A stretch of 64,000 nt of DNA. Origin: JACVRW01 sp963826165 (GTDB lineage: Bacteria; Actinomycetota; Thermoleophilia; Solirubrobacterales; Thermoleophilaceae). The first letter of the stretch is position 1; each line of letters starts with the position of its first letter. Positions 1 to 7,931 of the stretch are shown piece by piece. The DNA lies in NCBI GenBank assembly GCA_963826165.1, contig CAWGWC010000018.1:107094-171093 (forward strand), read 5' to 3'. The translations under genes were made by a program, and so were the position numbers. The notes below the pieces were generated by a model, which was given only the letters and a program-made list of their open reading frames with translations, made no database searches and was not told the DNA's origin.

Positions 1-1
1 G

Positions 2-124
2 GTGATGCTCCCGATCCCAGGCACCTCCTCGGTCGAGCACCTAGAGGAGAACGTGGCCGCGGCGCAGCTCGAGCTGAGCGCCGACGAGCAGGACGAGGTG
101 GCCCAGGCCGCCGCCGGCAACTGA
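2..124 (+). CDS. Aldo/keto reductase, C-terminal end (partial)
   Basis: The frame is open from the first bases of the window and encodes about 40 residues ending in TGA. It contains the segment IPGTSSVEHLEENVAA followed by LSADEQDEV. This is the conserved C-terminal signature of aldo/keto reductases, where the loop after Ile-Pro-Gly-Thr contacts the NADP(H) phosphate and is followed by the last helix. The rest of the gene lies outside the window, so substrate and full length cannot be judged. Confidence 0.85.
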   Translation: MMLPIPGTSSVEHLEENVAAAQLELSADEQDEVAQAAAGN

Positions 125-162
125 CGCACAGCCGTCCGGACGGCCGGGGACCCTTGGCGGGA

Positions 163-1272
163 ATGGATCACGCGTTCGGCAGGGGGGAGCCGTTCTCGAT
201 CGGACTCGAGGAGGAGCTGCTCCTCGTGGACGAGGGGACGCTGCGACTGGCCGAGGTGGCCGACCGGATCGTGCCCGCGATCGGCCTGCCCGAGGGACGC
301 GCAGGGCACGAGGCCTTTCTGGCGGAGATCGAGCTGCGGTCCGATCCCTGCGCCACCACTGATGACGCGGCGAGCCAGCTGGCCGAGGGCCGCGTCAGGG
401 CCGCCGCGGCGGGGGCCACCCTGATGGCGGTCGGCGTGCACCCCGACGGCCGCTATGGGGACGTCGCGCTGGTCGACAGCGAGCGCTACCGGCGCGTTGA
501 GGGAGAGATGCGCGGCCTCATCCGCCGGACGCCCGAATGCGCCCTCCATGTGCACGTGGGCCTTCCGAGCCGCGAGGCGGCCGTGGCCGGCCTCACCGGC
601 CTGCGCGAGGCGCTGCCGCTGATCATGGCGCTCGGGGCGAGCTCACCGTTCTGGTTCGGGCTGGACTCGGGCCTCGCCAGCTCGCGCTCGGCTCTCGTGA
701 GGGGCTACCCGGGGCGCGGCGCGCCACCGCCGCTGCGCACCTGGGACGACTACCTGGAGCAGCTCGATGCGATCCAGGCCGGCGGCGGGCCCACCGACCG
801 GACCATGGTCTGGTGGGACATACGGCTCCAGCCGCGCCTGGGCACCGTGGAGCTGCGGGAGCTCGACGTTCAGACCCGGCTCGAGGAGGCGGCGGCCCTG
901 GCGGCTCTCGTGCGCGCTCTGGCGGTGCGGGCGGTCGAGCAACCGGTGACCGAGCCGACTCCGGCCCAGGCCCTCGCCTGGTCCTGGTTTCGCGCCTCGC
1001 GCGACGGGCTGGCCGCCACCATCGCGCATGACGGCGAGCTCGTGCCCGTGCGGGAGGCCGTGCGCGCCACCCTGGCGGGGCTGGGACGTGACGACCCCGC
1101 GCTCGACGGCATCGAGCGCATTCTTCGGGAGGGCAACGGCGCGGACCGCCAGCGCTCGGCCTTCGCGAAGGACGGGATGCGCGGTCTTCTGCGCTTCCTG
1201 GCCGACGAGACGGCCCGGCCCTTCGAGGGTTCGCCGGGTGTGACCCGAAACGACGAGAGCCCGGCCGCCTGA
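163..1272 (+). CDS. ybdK: Carboxylate-amine ligase, GCS2/YbdK family
   Basis: The product is about 369 residues and belongs to the glutamate-cysteine ligase family 2 (YbdK). These are ATP-dependent enzymes that join an amino group to the gamma-carboxylate of glutamate or a related acid. Visible signatures are the N-terminal SIGLEEELLLVD, EIELRSDPC near residue 65, HVHVGLPS near residue 130, and TVELRELDVQTR near residue 230; the glutamates, histidines and arginine in these build the ATP/Mg and substrate pocket. I chose the ATG at 163; an in-frame TTG at 154 would add three residues. The stop codon sits in the loop of a strong hairpin. The amine substrate is not known for this family outside a few members, so no pathway is assigned. 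Confidence 0.88.
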   Translation: MDHAFGRGEPFSIGLEEELLLVDEGTLRLAEVADRIVPAIGLPEGRAGHEAFLAEIELRSDPCATTDDAASQLAEGRVRAAAAGATLMAVGVHPDGRYGDVALVDSERYRRVEGEMRGLIRRTPECALHVHVGLPSREAAVAGLTGLREALPLIMALGASSPFWFGLDSGLASSRSALVRGYPGRGAPPPLRTWDDYLEQLDAIQAGGGPTDRTMVWWDIRLQPRLGTVELRELDVQTRLEEAAALAALVRALAVRAVEQPVTEPTPAQALAWSWFRASRDGLAATIAHDGELVPVREAVRATLAGLGRDDPALDGIERILREGNGADRQRSAFAKDGMRGLLRFLADETARPFEGSPGVTRNDESPAA

Positions 1273-1288
1273 GCGGCCGGGCTCTCGT
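1253..1288. terminator. Perfect 16-bp hairpin at convergent gene ends
   Basis: The arms 1253-1268 and 1273-1288 are exactly complementary and GC-rich, with a 4-nt loop CTGA that contains the TGA stop of the upstream ligase. The hairpin lies between convergent genes (ligase on plus, sigma factor on minus) and could end transcription from both sides. There is no U-tract on either strand, so it would be a U-less terminator of the sort proposed for actinobacteria. Confidence 0.65.
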
Positions 1289-1313
1289 GGAATCGTTGGT
1301 GGGAAGCGGGTGC

Positions 1314-2198
1314 CTAGGCGGCTTCGCGCAGCGCCGCGACGACGTCGTCCTGAGCCAGCCGGCGCAGGGCGCGGTCCTCGAGCTGGCGCACTCGCTCGCT
1401 CGACAGGCCCAGACGGCGGCCGGTCTCGCGCAACGCGTGAGGTTCCTCGCGATCCAGGCCGAAGCGCAGCGTGATCACGTCACGCTCCACGTCCGGGAGG
1501 GTGTCGACCGCCTCACGAAGGCGCTCGTCGCCGAGGCCGGTCACGACCTCGTCCTCCACGGTGGGGCCGTCGCCCGCGATCAGGTCGCCCAGGGCGGTCT
1601 CGCCGTCCTCGCCGACCCCTTGGTCGAGACTGGTGGGTCCACGATCGGCCCGCCGGATGTCGGCCACCTCGTCGATGGGAAGATCCACGAACTCCGCGAT
1701 CTCCTCCTCCGTCGGCTGGCGCCCGAGCTGAACGGCGAGCTTGCGCTCGGCGTCCTGAATCTTGCGCGCCCGCGCCACGATGTGGACCGGCAGGCGAACG
1801 GTGCGGCCCGAGTTGGCGAGCCCGCGACCGATGGCCTGGCGGATCCAGAGCGTGCCGTAGGTGGAGAACTTGAAGCCCTTGCGCCAGTCGAACTTCTCGA
1901 CTGCGCGGATCAGGCCGAGCATCCCCTCCTGGATGAGATCTCCGAGGGGGAGGCCCTGGCCCTGGTACTTGCGCGCGACTGAGATCACCAGACGCAGGTT
2001 GGCGTTGATCATGCGGTCCTTGGCCGCGAGATCACCCTTCTCGATGCGCTTGGCCAGCTCGATCTCCTCCTCTGCGGTGAGGAGGGGATGGCGCCGCGCT
2101 TCATTGAAGAACAGCTGCAGCGAGTCCTCGAGCTCCACCGGGACAACCTGGCGGGACTCGGGCGTCTCTGCGGGACGAATCAGCGTGTCAGTAGTCAA
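1314..2198 (-). CDS. RNA polymerase sigma factor, RpoD/SigA-like
   Basis: This 294-residue protein is a sigma-70 factor of group 1/2. After a short N-terminal leader it has region 1.2 (DSLQLFFNEARRHPLLT), region 2 with the -10 recognition helix (FDWRKGFKFSTYGTLWIRQA), region 3 (RLPVHIVARARKI) and region 4 with a helix-turn-helix (GLSSERVRQLEDRALRRL). It lacks a long region 1.1, like many alternative housekeeping-type sigmas. It is one of three sigma genes in the first 12 kb, and a close relative lies at 11015-11938. The start ATG is about 40 nt downstream of a consensus TATAAT on the same strand. Whether this is the primary sigma or a paralog cannot be told from sequence alone. Confidence 0.9.
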   Translation of the reverse strand: MTTDTLIRPAETPESRQVVPVELEDSLQLFFNEARRHPLLTAEEEIELAKRIEKGDLAAKDRMINANLRLVISVARKYQGQGLPLGDLIQEGMLGLIRAVEKFDWRKGFKFSTYGTLWIRQAIGRGLANSGRTVRLPVHIVARARKIQDAERKLAVQLGRQPTEEEIAEFVDLPIDEVADIRRADRGPTSLDQGVGEDGETALGDLIAGDGPTVEDEVVTGLGDERLREAVDTLPDVERDVITLRFGLDREEPHALRETGRRLGLSSERVRQLEDRALRRLAQDDVVAALREAA

Positions 2199-2540
2199 AG
2201 CAAACCCTGGTTTCGATAGTTCGAAGTCCGTCGAAAATTATACACAAACTCAGCACAAGGGTTACCTCCGACCCCCTGGCCCTCTACTTTGAGGCTTTCC
2301 ACTGCGACGTTTGGCCGAAACGTATATTGCCCCAGTACTAGTTGTTTGCACGTACAATTATAACACGGAGTGCAGCTTTGCGCGCGCTGCGTGCTTCCAC
2401 AAGGTGGTACGCGCGCCGCCTCTCCGGCGGTCAGCGAGCTCGGCGGCTCGGCGGGCCCCGCCGTTGCACGCGCGGGTGTCGTCGGCGTACCCTTCGGGTA
2501 GGGCCAGCCCGCAGGACTTCCCCGGCAAGGAGGGCAGGGC
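2199..2540. other. 342-bp intergenic region with AT-rich island and GC-rich leader
   Basis: This region separates the divergent sigma gene and the eRF1-like gene. Roughly 2205-2375 is unusually AT-rich for this genome, with TATAAT on the minus strand and TACAAT/TATAAC on the plus strand near 2353-2364. From about 2375 to 2540 it becomes GC-rich and structured, for example a short hairpin at 2448-2462 (CGGCGG/CCGCCG arms). I see no gene, and I cannot match the leader to a riboswitch class. Confidence 0.5.
2237..2242 (-). promoter_or_regulatory. Consensus -10 element TATAAT upstream of the sigma gene
   Basis: The minus strand reads TATAAT here, 39 nt before the ATG at 2198, within an AT-rich patch that contrasts with the surroundings. 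No convincing TTGACA lies 16-18 nt upstream, so the promoter may use another -35 or an activator. Confidence 0.4.
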
Positions 2541-3671
2541 ATGCAGGTGACCTCTCCCGACCGCGACCAGCTGCGGCGACTCGCCGAGCTGAGGCTCGAG
2601 CGGCCGCTGGTGTTGAGCCTGTACCTCGATCTCGACCCCTCCGAGTTCGGCACCCCGCCCGCCCGGGCCACGGCCGTGCGCTCGCTGGTCGACGAGGCCG
2701 AGCGGCGCGTGCGCGACAGCAACGGACTCTCCCATGACGACCGCAAGGAGCTCGAGGCGAGCGTGGAACGAGCGGCGGAGTTCCTCGAGCACGAGCTTCC
2801 CACCGAGGGAGCCCATGGCGTGGCGGTGTTCAGCAGTGCGCCGGCCGATCTGTTCGAGGCCATCCGTCTGCCGCGCTCGGTGGCCAACCGGGTCGCGATC
2901 GGCCGCTCGCCCCTCGTCGGGCCACTGGCGCGCCTCGAGCGGCGCGAGCGCTGGTGCGTGGCCCTGGTCAACCGCCGTGACGCGCGCATCTTTCGCGGCT
3001 CGCCCGACGGGCTGCGGGAGATCGATCAGATCCACGACGTGGTCTTCGGCCAGCACGACCGGGGCGGGCTGGCCCAGGCTCGCTACGCGCGCGGGATCGA
3101 GAAGGAGAAGGACGACCACCTGAAGCACACGAGCGAAGCGCTGATGGGCCACTTCAAGCGCAACCCATTCGAGCGACTGCTGCTCGGCGGTCCGCGCGAG
3201 GTGGCCACGGACTTCGAGTCGAAGCTTCACCACTACCTGCGCGAACGGCTCGCCGGGCTCATCGAGGTGGAGGTGGAGAACACGAATGCGGACGGCGTGC
3301 TCGAGGCGGCGCGGCCGAGCTTCGACGAGGCCGACAGCCGGCGCGAGAGCGAGCTGCTCGAACGGCTCGGTGAACGTGGCGCCACCGGAATCGAGCAGGT
3401 GCTGCCGGCCCTGAACGAGCGCCGGGTCGAGGTGCTGATGCTCGATGAGCAGTTCGGGGGCGTGCAGGGCGTGCAGTGCTCCGAGTGCGGGCTGCTCGCC
3501 CTGGAGGGACAGAGCTGCCCCGCCGACGGCGCGCCGATGCTCGAGCTGGAGGACCTGACCGACGCGGCGATCGAGCTCGCGGTGCAGCAGAACGCCGAGG
3601 TGGTGGCCCTGCGCCATCACGCCGACGCTCTCGCCGACGTGGGTGGGGCGGCCGCGCTGCTGCGCTTCTAG
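2541..3671 (+). CDS. Bacterial eRF1/Vms1-like (baeRF) family protein
   Basis: The 376-residue product resembles bacterial archaeo-eukaryotic release factor (baeRF) proteins, relatives of eRF1 and of the Vms1/ANKZF1 peptidyl-tRNA hydrolase. The N-terminal half begins LVLSLYLDLDP, typical of these proteins. The catalytic-loop region near residue 180 reads GGLAQARYARGIEKEKDDH, a GG...Q...R pattern replacing the strict GGQ of eRF1. The C-terminal part is an eL30-like domain with a zinc-ribbon-like segment CSECGLLALEGQSCPADG. By family analogy it could release peptides from tRNA or stalled ribosomes; this is not shown for bacterial members as far as I know. It is transcribed divergently from a sigma factor. 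Confidence 0.72.
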   Translation: MQVTSPDRDQLRRLAELRLERPLVLSLYLDLDPSEFGTPPARATAVRSLVDEAERRVRDSNGLSHDDRKELEASVERAAEFLEHELPTEGAHGVAVFSSAPADLFEAIRLPRSVANRVAIGRSPLVGPLARLERRERWCVALVNRRDARIFRGSPDGLREIDQIHDVVFGQHDRGGLAQARYARGIEKEKDDHLKHTSEALMGHFKRNPFERLLLGGPREVATDFESKLHHYLRERLAGLIEVEVENTNADGVLEAARPSFDEADSRRESELLERLGERGATGIEQVLPALNERRVEVLMLDEQFGGVQGVQCSECGLLALEGQSCPADGAPMLELEDLTDAAIELAVQQNAEVVALRHHADALADVGGAAALLRF

Positions 3672-3672
3672 A

Positions 3673-3963
3673 TCAGGCGCCCGACGGCACGCCGGCCGGC
3701 TCCAGGCGCCCGACCGCCTCACGCAGAGCATCGCGCAGAGCCCGTTGATGGGCGAGCGGGAGCCCCGCGATCTCGGGCGGCGGAGCGGACATGTCGCGCA
3801 CGATTCGCTCTCGTATGCGCTCGCCCGTCGGGGTGAGCCGGATGATCTTCAGCTGGACAGGGGAGAAGTCGGGCTCGCGCGCCAACTCGATCATGCGCGG
3901 CTTGTGGCTCTGCATGATCTGCCAGATCAGCCCCCACGCCTCCTCTGCCGGTGGTTCCGGCCA
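3673..3963 (-). pseudogene. MarR-type regulator remnant lacking the winged-helix domain
   Basis: The translation shows a MarR N-terminal helix (PPAEEAWGLIWQIMQSHKPR, then a segment ending SPVQL) joined directly to the MarR C-terminal dimerisation region (RLTPTGERIRERIVRDMSAPP onward). The roughly 45-50 residue winged helix-turn-helix that normally lies between SPVQL and LTPTGE is missing, without a frameshift. No ATG or GTG begins the frame at the expected place; the first ATG in frame is at 3915, inside the first helix. It is divergent from a drug-efflux ABC operon, the usual place for a MarR repressor. It could at most dimerise and could not bind DNA, so I call it a remnant. Confidence 0.7.
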
Positions 3964-3981
3964 TGCAGTAGCTTCGAGACC

Positions 3982-4980
3982 ATGGCAGAACCGGCGATCG
4001 AGGCCATCGGCCTCGTCCGAGACTTCAAGAAGGGACCGCGCGCGGTCGACGGGATCGAGCTGCGGGTCGAGCCGGGCGAGGTCTATGGCTTCCTCGGCCC
4101 CAACGGCGCGGGAAAGAGCACGACCGTGCACATGCTGACCACGCTGCTGCCGCCCACCGAGGGCAGCGCGCGCGTGGCCGGCTACGACGTGGTCGACGAC
4201 GGCCCGGCCGTTCGCGGGGTCATCGGCGCGGCGTTGCAGGAGGCGGCGCTTGACCCGTTTCTCACCGGGCGCGAGCACATGAAGCTTCAGACAGCCCTCC
4301 ACGGGATGACCGGCGATGAGGCCCGCAAACGCACGCACACGCTGCTCGAGCGGGTCGGGCTCACCGAAGCCGCCGACCGGCGGGTGGGGGGCTACTCCGG
4401 CGGCATGAAGCGCCGGCTCGACCTGGCGTTGGCGCTCGTTCACCGCCCGCGCATACTCTTTCTCGACGAGCCCACCACGGGTCTCGACCCGCAGAGCCGG
4501 AGCGCGCTGTGGGAGGAGGTGCAGCGACTCGCCTCCGACCGCGGCGTGACCGTCTTCCTCACCACCCAGTACCTCGAGGAGGCCGACGTCCTGGCCGACC
4601 GCGTGGGGATCATCGACCGCGGCAAGATCGTGGCCGAGGGCACCCCCGAGGCGCTAAAGGACGAGATCGGCCGGCCCAGCGTGGAGGTCGTTCCCGTGGA
4701 GGCCGAGGACCTCGAGCGCACCAAGGCCGTGCTGTCACGCTTCGGCGAGTCGGTCACGGGCTCGGTCAAGGGAGCCTCGGCGCGCCTGGCCGGTGGCGAC
4801 GCTCAACTGGCCGACGTCGTGCGCGCGCTCGACGCCGAGAACGTCGGCATACAGGACCTCCAGCTCCACGCGCCCAGCCTCGACGACGTGTTTCTCGCCA
4901 AGACCGGTCGCTCGCTGGAAGGGGCGGCACGCGAGGAGGCCACCGAGGAGGAGGCCGAGCAGGAGACCGTCGCGGCGTGA
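3982..4980 (+). CDS. ABC transporter ATP-binding protein, DrrA/daunorubicin-resistance type
   Basis: This 332-residue ATPase has Walker A GPNGAGKST (near residue 40), signature YSGGMKRRLDLA, Walker B LFLDEPTTGLDP and the switch region TTQYLEEAD. Together with the C-terminal DrrA-type domain (near residues 230-320) these place it with drug or glycolipid exporters of the ABC-2 class. It drives export through the two membrane proteins encoded just downstream, the first of which overlaps it by 4 bp (GTGA). The ATG at 3982 fits the family start; the frame is open further upstream but without homology. Substrate is unknown. Confidence 0.92.
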   Translation: MAEPAIEAIGLVRDFKKGPRAVDGIELRVEPGEVYGFLGPNGAGKSTTVHMLTTLLPPTEGSARVAGYDVVDDGPAVRGVIGAALQEAALDPFLTGREHMKLQTALHGMTGDEARKRTHTLLERVGLTEAADRRVGGYSGGMKRRLDLALALVHRPRILFLDEPTTGLDPQSRSALWEEVQRLASDRGVTVFLTTQYLEEADVLADRVGIIDRGKIVAEGTPEALKDEIGRPSVEVVPVEAEDLERTKAVLSRFGESVTGSVKGASARLAGGDAQLADVVRALDAENVGIQDLQLHAPSLDDVFLAKTGRSLEGAAREEATEEEAEQETVAA

Positions 4981-5759
4981 GCCGCTCGGCGCTTCCCAGG
5001 CAGGTGGGCATGCTCGCCCGCCGCTCGGTGGTGCGCACTCTGCGCCAGCCGGCGATGGTGGTGCCCTCGCTCGTCTTCCCGCTGATGCTGCTGTCGATCA
5101 ACTCCAGCGGCCTCGACTCGGCCACCCAGCTGCCGGGCTTTCCCACCGATTCCTACTTCCAGTTCGCGCTTGCGATCACCTTCGTCCAGGGCGCGCTGTT
5201 CTCGGCCAACAGCGCCGGCACCAACGTGGCCAGCGACATCGAGAGCGGCTTCCTCAACCGGCTATCGCTCACTCCGCTGCGCCGGGTGGCGCTCATGATG
5301 GGCCAGCTGGCCGGGATCCTCGCCCTCGGGCTCATCCAGGCGCTGACCTTCCTCATCGTGGGTGTGGCCTTCGGAGCCGGGATCGAGACCGGTCTCGCCG
5401 GCGCGGCCGTGATCGTGATCTTCTCGCTGGTGATCTCGCTCGCCTTCGGCTGCATCGGGGCCTTCGTCGCGCTTCGCTCGGGCAGCGGCGAGGCGGTGCA
5501 GGGCGTGTTCCCGTTGTTCTTCGCCGCCCTGTTCCTGTCCTCGATGGCGCTGCCGCGCGACCTGATCGAGACCGACTGGTTCCGCACGGTGGCCGACTGG
5601 AACCCGGTCTCCTACATGCTCGAGCTCATCCGCTCGCTGATGATCGACGGCTGGGACCCCGAGGCCCTGGCGCTCGGATTCGCCTGCGCCGGTGGGCTGG
5701 CGGTGATCGCGCTGGTGGCCGCCTCGTCGGCGCTGCGCACGAGGATGGTGCGCACGTGA
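4977..5759 (+). CDS. ABC-2 type permease (first of pair)
   Basis: The 260-residue membrane protein starts at a GTG overlapping the ATPase stop. It has about six hydrophobic segments and the ABC-2 signature region near residues 180-205 (MALPRDLIETDWFRTVADWN, then NPVSYMLELIR). It would form the translocation pore with the next gene product and be driven by the ATPase encoded upstream. The pattern of one ATPase plus two ABC-2 permeases matches DrrAB-like efflux systems. Confidence 0.9.
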   Translation: MSRSALPRQVGMLARRSVVRTLRQPAMVVPSLVFPLMLLSINSSGLDSATQLPGFPTDSYFQFALAITFVQGALFSANSAGTNVASDIESGFLNRLSLTPLRRVALMMGQLAGILALGLIQALTFLIVGVAFGAGIETGLAGAAVIVIFSLVISLAFGCIGAFVALRSGSGEAVQGVFPLFFAALFLSSMALPRDLIETDWFRTVADWNPVSYMLELIRSLMIDGWDPEALALGFACAGGLAVIALVAASSALRTRMVRT

Positions 5760-6535
5760 CCAGCCGTGGCGGTTTCTGGGCGGTGGCGCGTGCGGTGGCC
5801 TGGCGCAACGCCCATAACTTCTTCACCAACCCGGCGATGATCATCCCGGCGCTGCTCTTCCCGATGTTCTTCTTCATCGCCTTCGCGGGCGGTCTGTCGC
5901 GCGTGGAGTCCGTGCCGGGGTTCGACTTCGCCGGCGGATACACGACCTTCGTCTACGGATTCGTCCTGCTGCAGGCCTCGGCCTTCGGTGGCGTGTTCAC
6001 CGGGTTCGCCGTGGCCCGCGACTTCGAGTCCGGCTTCTCACGGCGGGTGATGCTCGCCGCCTCGAACCGCGACGGCATCGTGGCCGGCTACTGGCTGGCC
6101 GCCGTCGTGCGCGCCGTGTTCACGATCGCCGTGATCACCGCCGTCGCCCTGCTGGCCGGACTCGAGATCAACGGGAGCGTCGTGGACATCGCCGGGCTGT
6201 ACACCCTCGCGCTGCTGGTCAACGCGGCGGCCATGCTGTTCGGCACGGGTGTGGCCATGCGCCTGAGGACGATGCAGGCCGGCCCGCTGATCCAGACGCC
6301 GGCCTTTCTCATCCTGTTCCTCGCGCCGGTCTGGGTGCCCTACGACCTGCTCACCGGGTGGGTCAAGGCCGCGGCCTCGGTCAACCCGATCACGCTGGTG
6401 ATCGAGTCGATACGGGGGTTCCTGGACGGCGATCCCACCGAGGTGCTGCCCGCGTTCGGGGTCATGCTGCTGCTGGTGGCCATCACGGTTCTGTGGGCCC
6501 GTGGCGGCCTGCGCAGCGCCGAGCGCGTGGCCTAA
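5756..6535 (+). CDS. ABC-2 type permease (second of pair)
   Basis: This 259-residue membrane protein starts at a GTG overlapping the previous stop by 4 bp, so the three genes are translationally coupled. The N-terminal part carries the amphipathic RAVAWRNAHNFFTNPAMII segment seen before TM1 of ABC-2 permeases, and the distal part has NPITLVIESIRGFLDG. Six membrane segments are predicted by eye. It is the partner subunit of the preceding permease in a predicted drug or lipid exporter. Confidence 0.9.
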   Translation: MTSRGGFWAVARAVAWRNAHNFFTNPAMIIPALLFPMFFFIAFAGGLSRVESVPGFDFAGGYTTFVYGFVLLQASAFGGVFTGFAVARDFESGFSRRVMLAASNRDGIVAGYWLAAVVRAVFTIAVITAVALLAGLEINGSVVDIAGLYTLALLVNAAAMLFGTGVAMRLRTMQAGPLIQTPAFLILFLAPVWVPYDLLTGWVKAAASVNPITLVIESIRGFLDGDPTEVLPAFGVMLLLVAITVLWARGGLRSAERVA

Positions 6536-6544
6536 CCTGCGCGC

Positions 6545-6967
6545 ATGAGCAAAATGGTGCAGGAGGTCGAGGAGGGCGACGGCTACGCGCTCGCCAACGT
6601 CGAGTCGCTGGCCGACGGGCCGGGCTTTCGCAAGATCCGGCGCGAGCTGGGCGTGACGGCCTTCGGGGTCAACGCCATCGAGATACCACCGGGCTACGAG
6701 ACCGGCAGCCACTTCCACGACGAGCAGGAGGAGCTCTACTTCGTGCACCGGGGTCGCGTGCAGATGACCTTCGGCGACGGAGAGGTCCGCGAGCTCGGGC
6801 CGGGGGGGCTGGCCCGCGTGGACGCCGCCACCGTCCGCAAGATCAAGTGCCTGGGTGACGAGCCGGCCCTGTATCTCGTCGCGGGCGGCAAGGACGGATA
6901 CGTGGGCCGCGACGGCCGGCTCGCCGAGGGCGAGACCAGCCGCTTCGGAGCCGCGGGATCGCCCTGA
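6545..6967 (+). CDS. Small cupin-domain protein
   Basis: The 140-residue protein is a single beta-barrel cupin. The first metal motif is visible as GSHFHDEQEELYFVHRG (His, His and Glu ligands). The second motif is poor: the region around GGLARVDAATVRKI has no obvious histidine, so metal binding may be incomplete. It starts 9 bp after the ABC operon and may be co-transcribed with it. No specific reaction can be assigned. Confidence 0.8.
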   Translation: MSKMVQEVEEGDGYALANVESLADGPGFRKIRRELGVTAFGVNAIEIPPGYETGSHFHDEQEELYFVHRGRVQMTFGDGEVRELGPGGLARVDAATVRKIKCLGDEPALYLVAGGKDGYVGRDGRLAEGETSRFGAAGSP

Positions 6968-6996
6968 GGATCGTCCTCGGCGCCGCGCTGGCGGCG

Positions 6997-7914
6997 GTGG
7001 CGGCGCTGATCGTGATCGTCGCCGGGCCGGCCGGGCCTTCCGAAGGGCGCCCGCTTCCGGGCGCGCCCAAGTGTCCGATCTTCCCCGCCGGCAACCAGTG
7101 GAACCTGAGGGTGGACCGGCTGCCGCCACACCGAAACTCGGACGCCATCGTCCGCTCGATCGGGCTCGACGACCACATGCACGCGGACTTCGGCTCGGGT
7201 CTGTACGAGGGAGCGCCGATCGGGATCCCCTTCGTCACGGTCGGCAGGCGGGCCCGGCGAGTACCCGTGAGCTTCGACTACGCGAGCGAATCGGACCGCG
7301 GCCGCTATCCGATACCGCGTGGCGTGCCGATCGAGGGTGGTCCCAGCTCGGACGGCGACCGCCACGTGATAGTGGTGGACCGCTGGCGCTGCCGGCTGCA
7401 TGAGCTGTTCGCGGCCTACCCCGAGGAGGGCGGGGCGCGCTGGCGAGCGGGCTCGGGCGCCGTCTGGAACCTGCGCCGCAACCGGCTCCGTCCCAGAGGC
7501 TGGACGTCGGCCGACGCCGCCGGGCTGCCGATCCTGCCCGGCCTCGCCCGCTACGACGAAGTGCGCCACGGACGCATCGACCACGCGCTGCGCTTCACCG
7601 CCGCCCGTACCCGGCGCGCGTTCGTCTACCCGGCTCGCCACTTCGCCTCGGACGAGACCGATCCCAACCTGCCGGCGATGGGCCAGCGCCTGCGCCTCAA
7701 GCGCGGCTTTCGCATCGGGGGATTCCCGCGTCAGTCGCGGGTGGTACTTCGCGCGCTCAAGCGCTACGGGATGATCCTGGCCGACAACGGCGCGCCGTGG
7801 TTCGTGACGGGCGCCCCCGACCCGGGGTGGGACAACGACGACCTCCATACGCTCCGACGGGTCCCGGGGCGCGCCTTCGAGGTGGTCGACACGAGCCGTT
7901 TGCCGCGTCCCTAG
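6997..7914 (+). CDS. Secreted or membrane-anchored protein of unknown function
   Basis: The product is about 305 residues with a hydrophobic N-terminus (LIVIVAGPAGP). An upstream CTG at 6964 would give a fuller signal segment and may be the real start. The mature part begins CPIFPAGNQWNLRVDRLPPH and contains FGSGLYEGAPIGIPF, a cluster rich in Arg and aromatic residues, and a tail with DNGAPWFVTGAPDPGWDNDD. I do not recognise the family. The soluble extracellular layout suggests a surface or secreted role. It follows the cupin gene closely. Confidence 0.65.
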   Translation: MAALIVIVAGPAGPSEGRPLPGAPKCPIFPAGNQWNLRVDRLPPHRNSDAIVRSIGLDDHMHADFGSGLYEGAPIGIPFVTVGRRARRVPVSFDYASESDRGRYPIPRGVPIEGGPSSDGDRHVIVVDRWRCRLHELFAAYPEEGGARWRAGSGAVWNLRRNRLRPRGWTSADAAGLPILPGLARYDEVRHGRIDHALRFTAARTRRAFVYPARHFASDETDPNLPAMGQRLRLKRGFRIGGFPRQSRVVLRALKRYGMILADNGAPWFVTGAPDPGWDNDDLHTLRRVPGRAFEVVDTSRLPRP

Positions 7915-7931
7915 GCGGGTAGCCGCGACCC

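Noticed and set aside
1287..1982. Long open frame antisense to the RpoD-like sigma gene
   Set aside because: It has no recognisable domains and mirrors the codon pattern of the sigma gene, as expected in high-GC DNA.
2375..2540. Structured leader before the eRF1-like gene, considered as a riboswitch
   Set aside because: Several GC hairpins can be drawn, but no known riboswitch core could be matched by eye.
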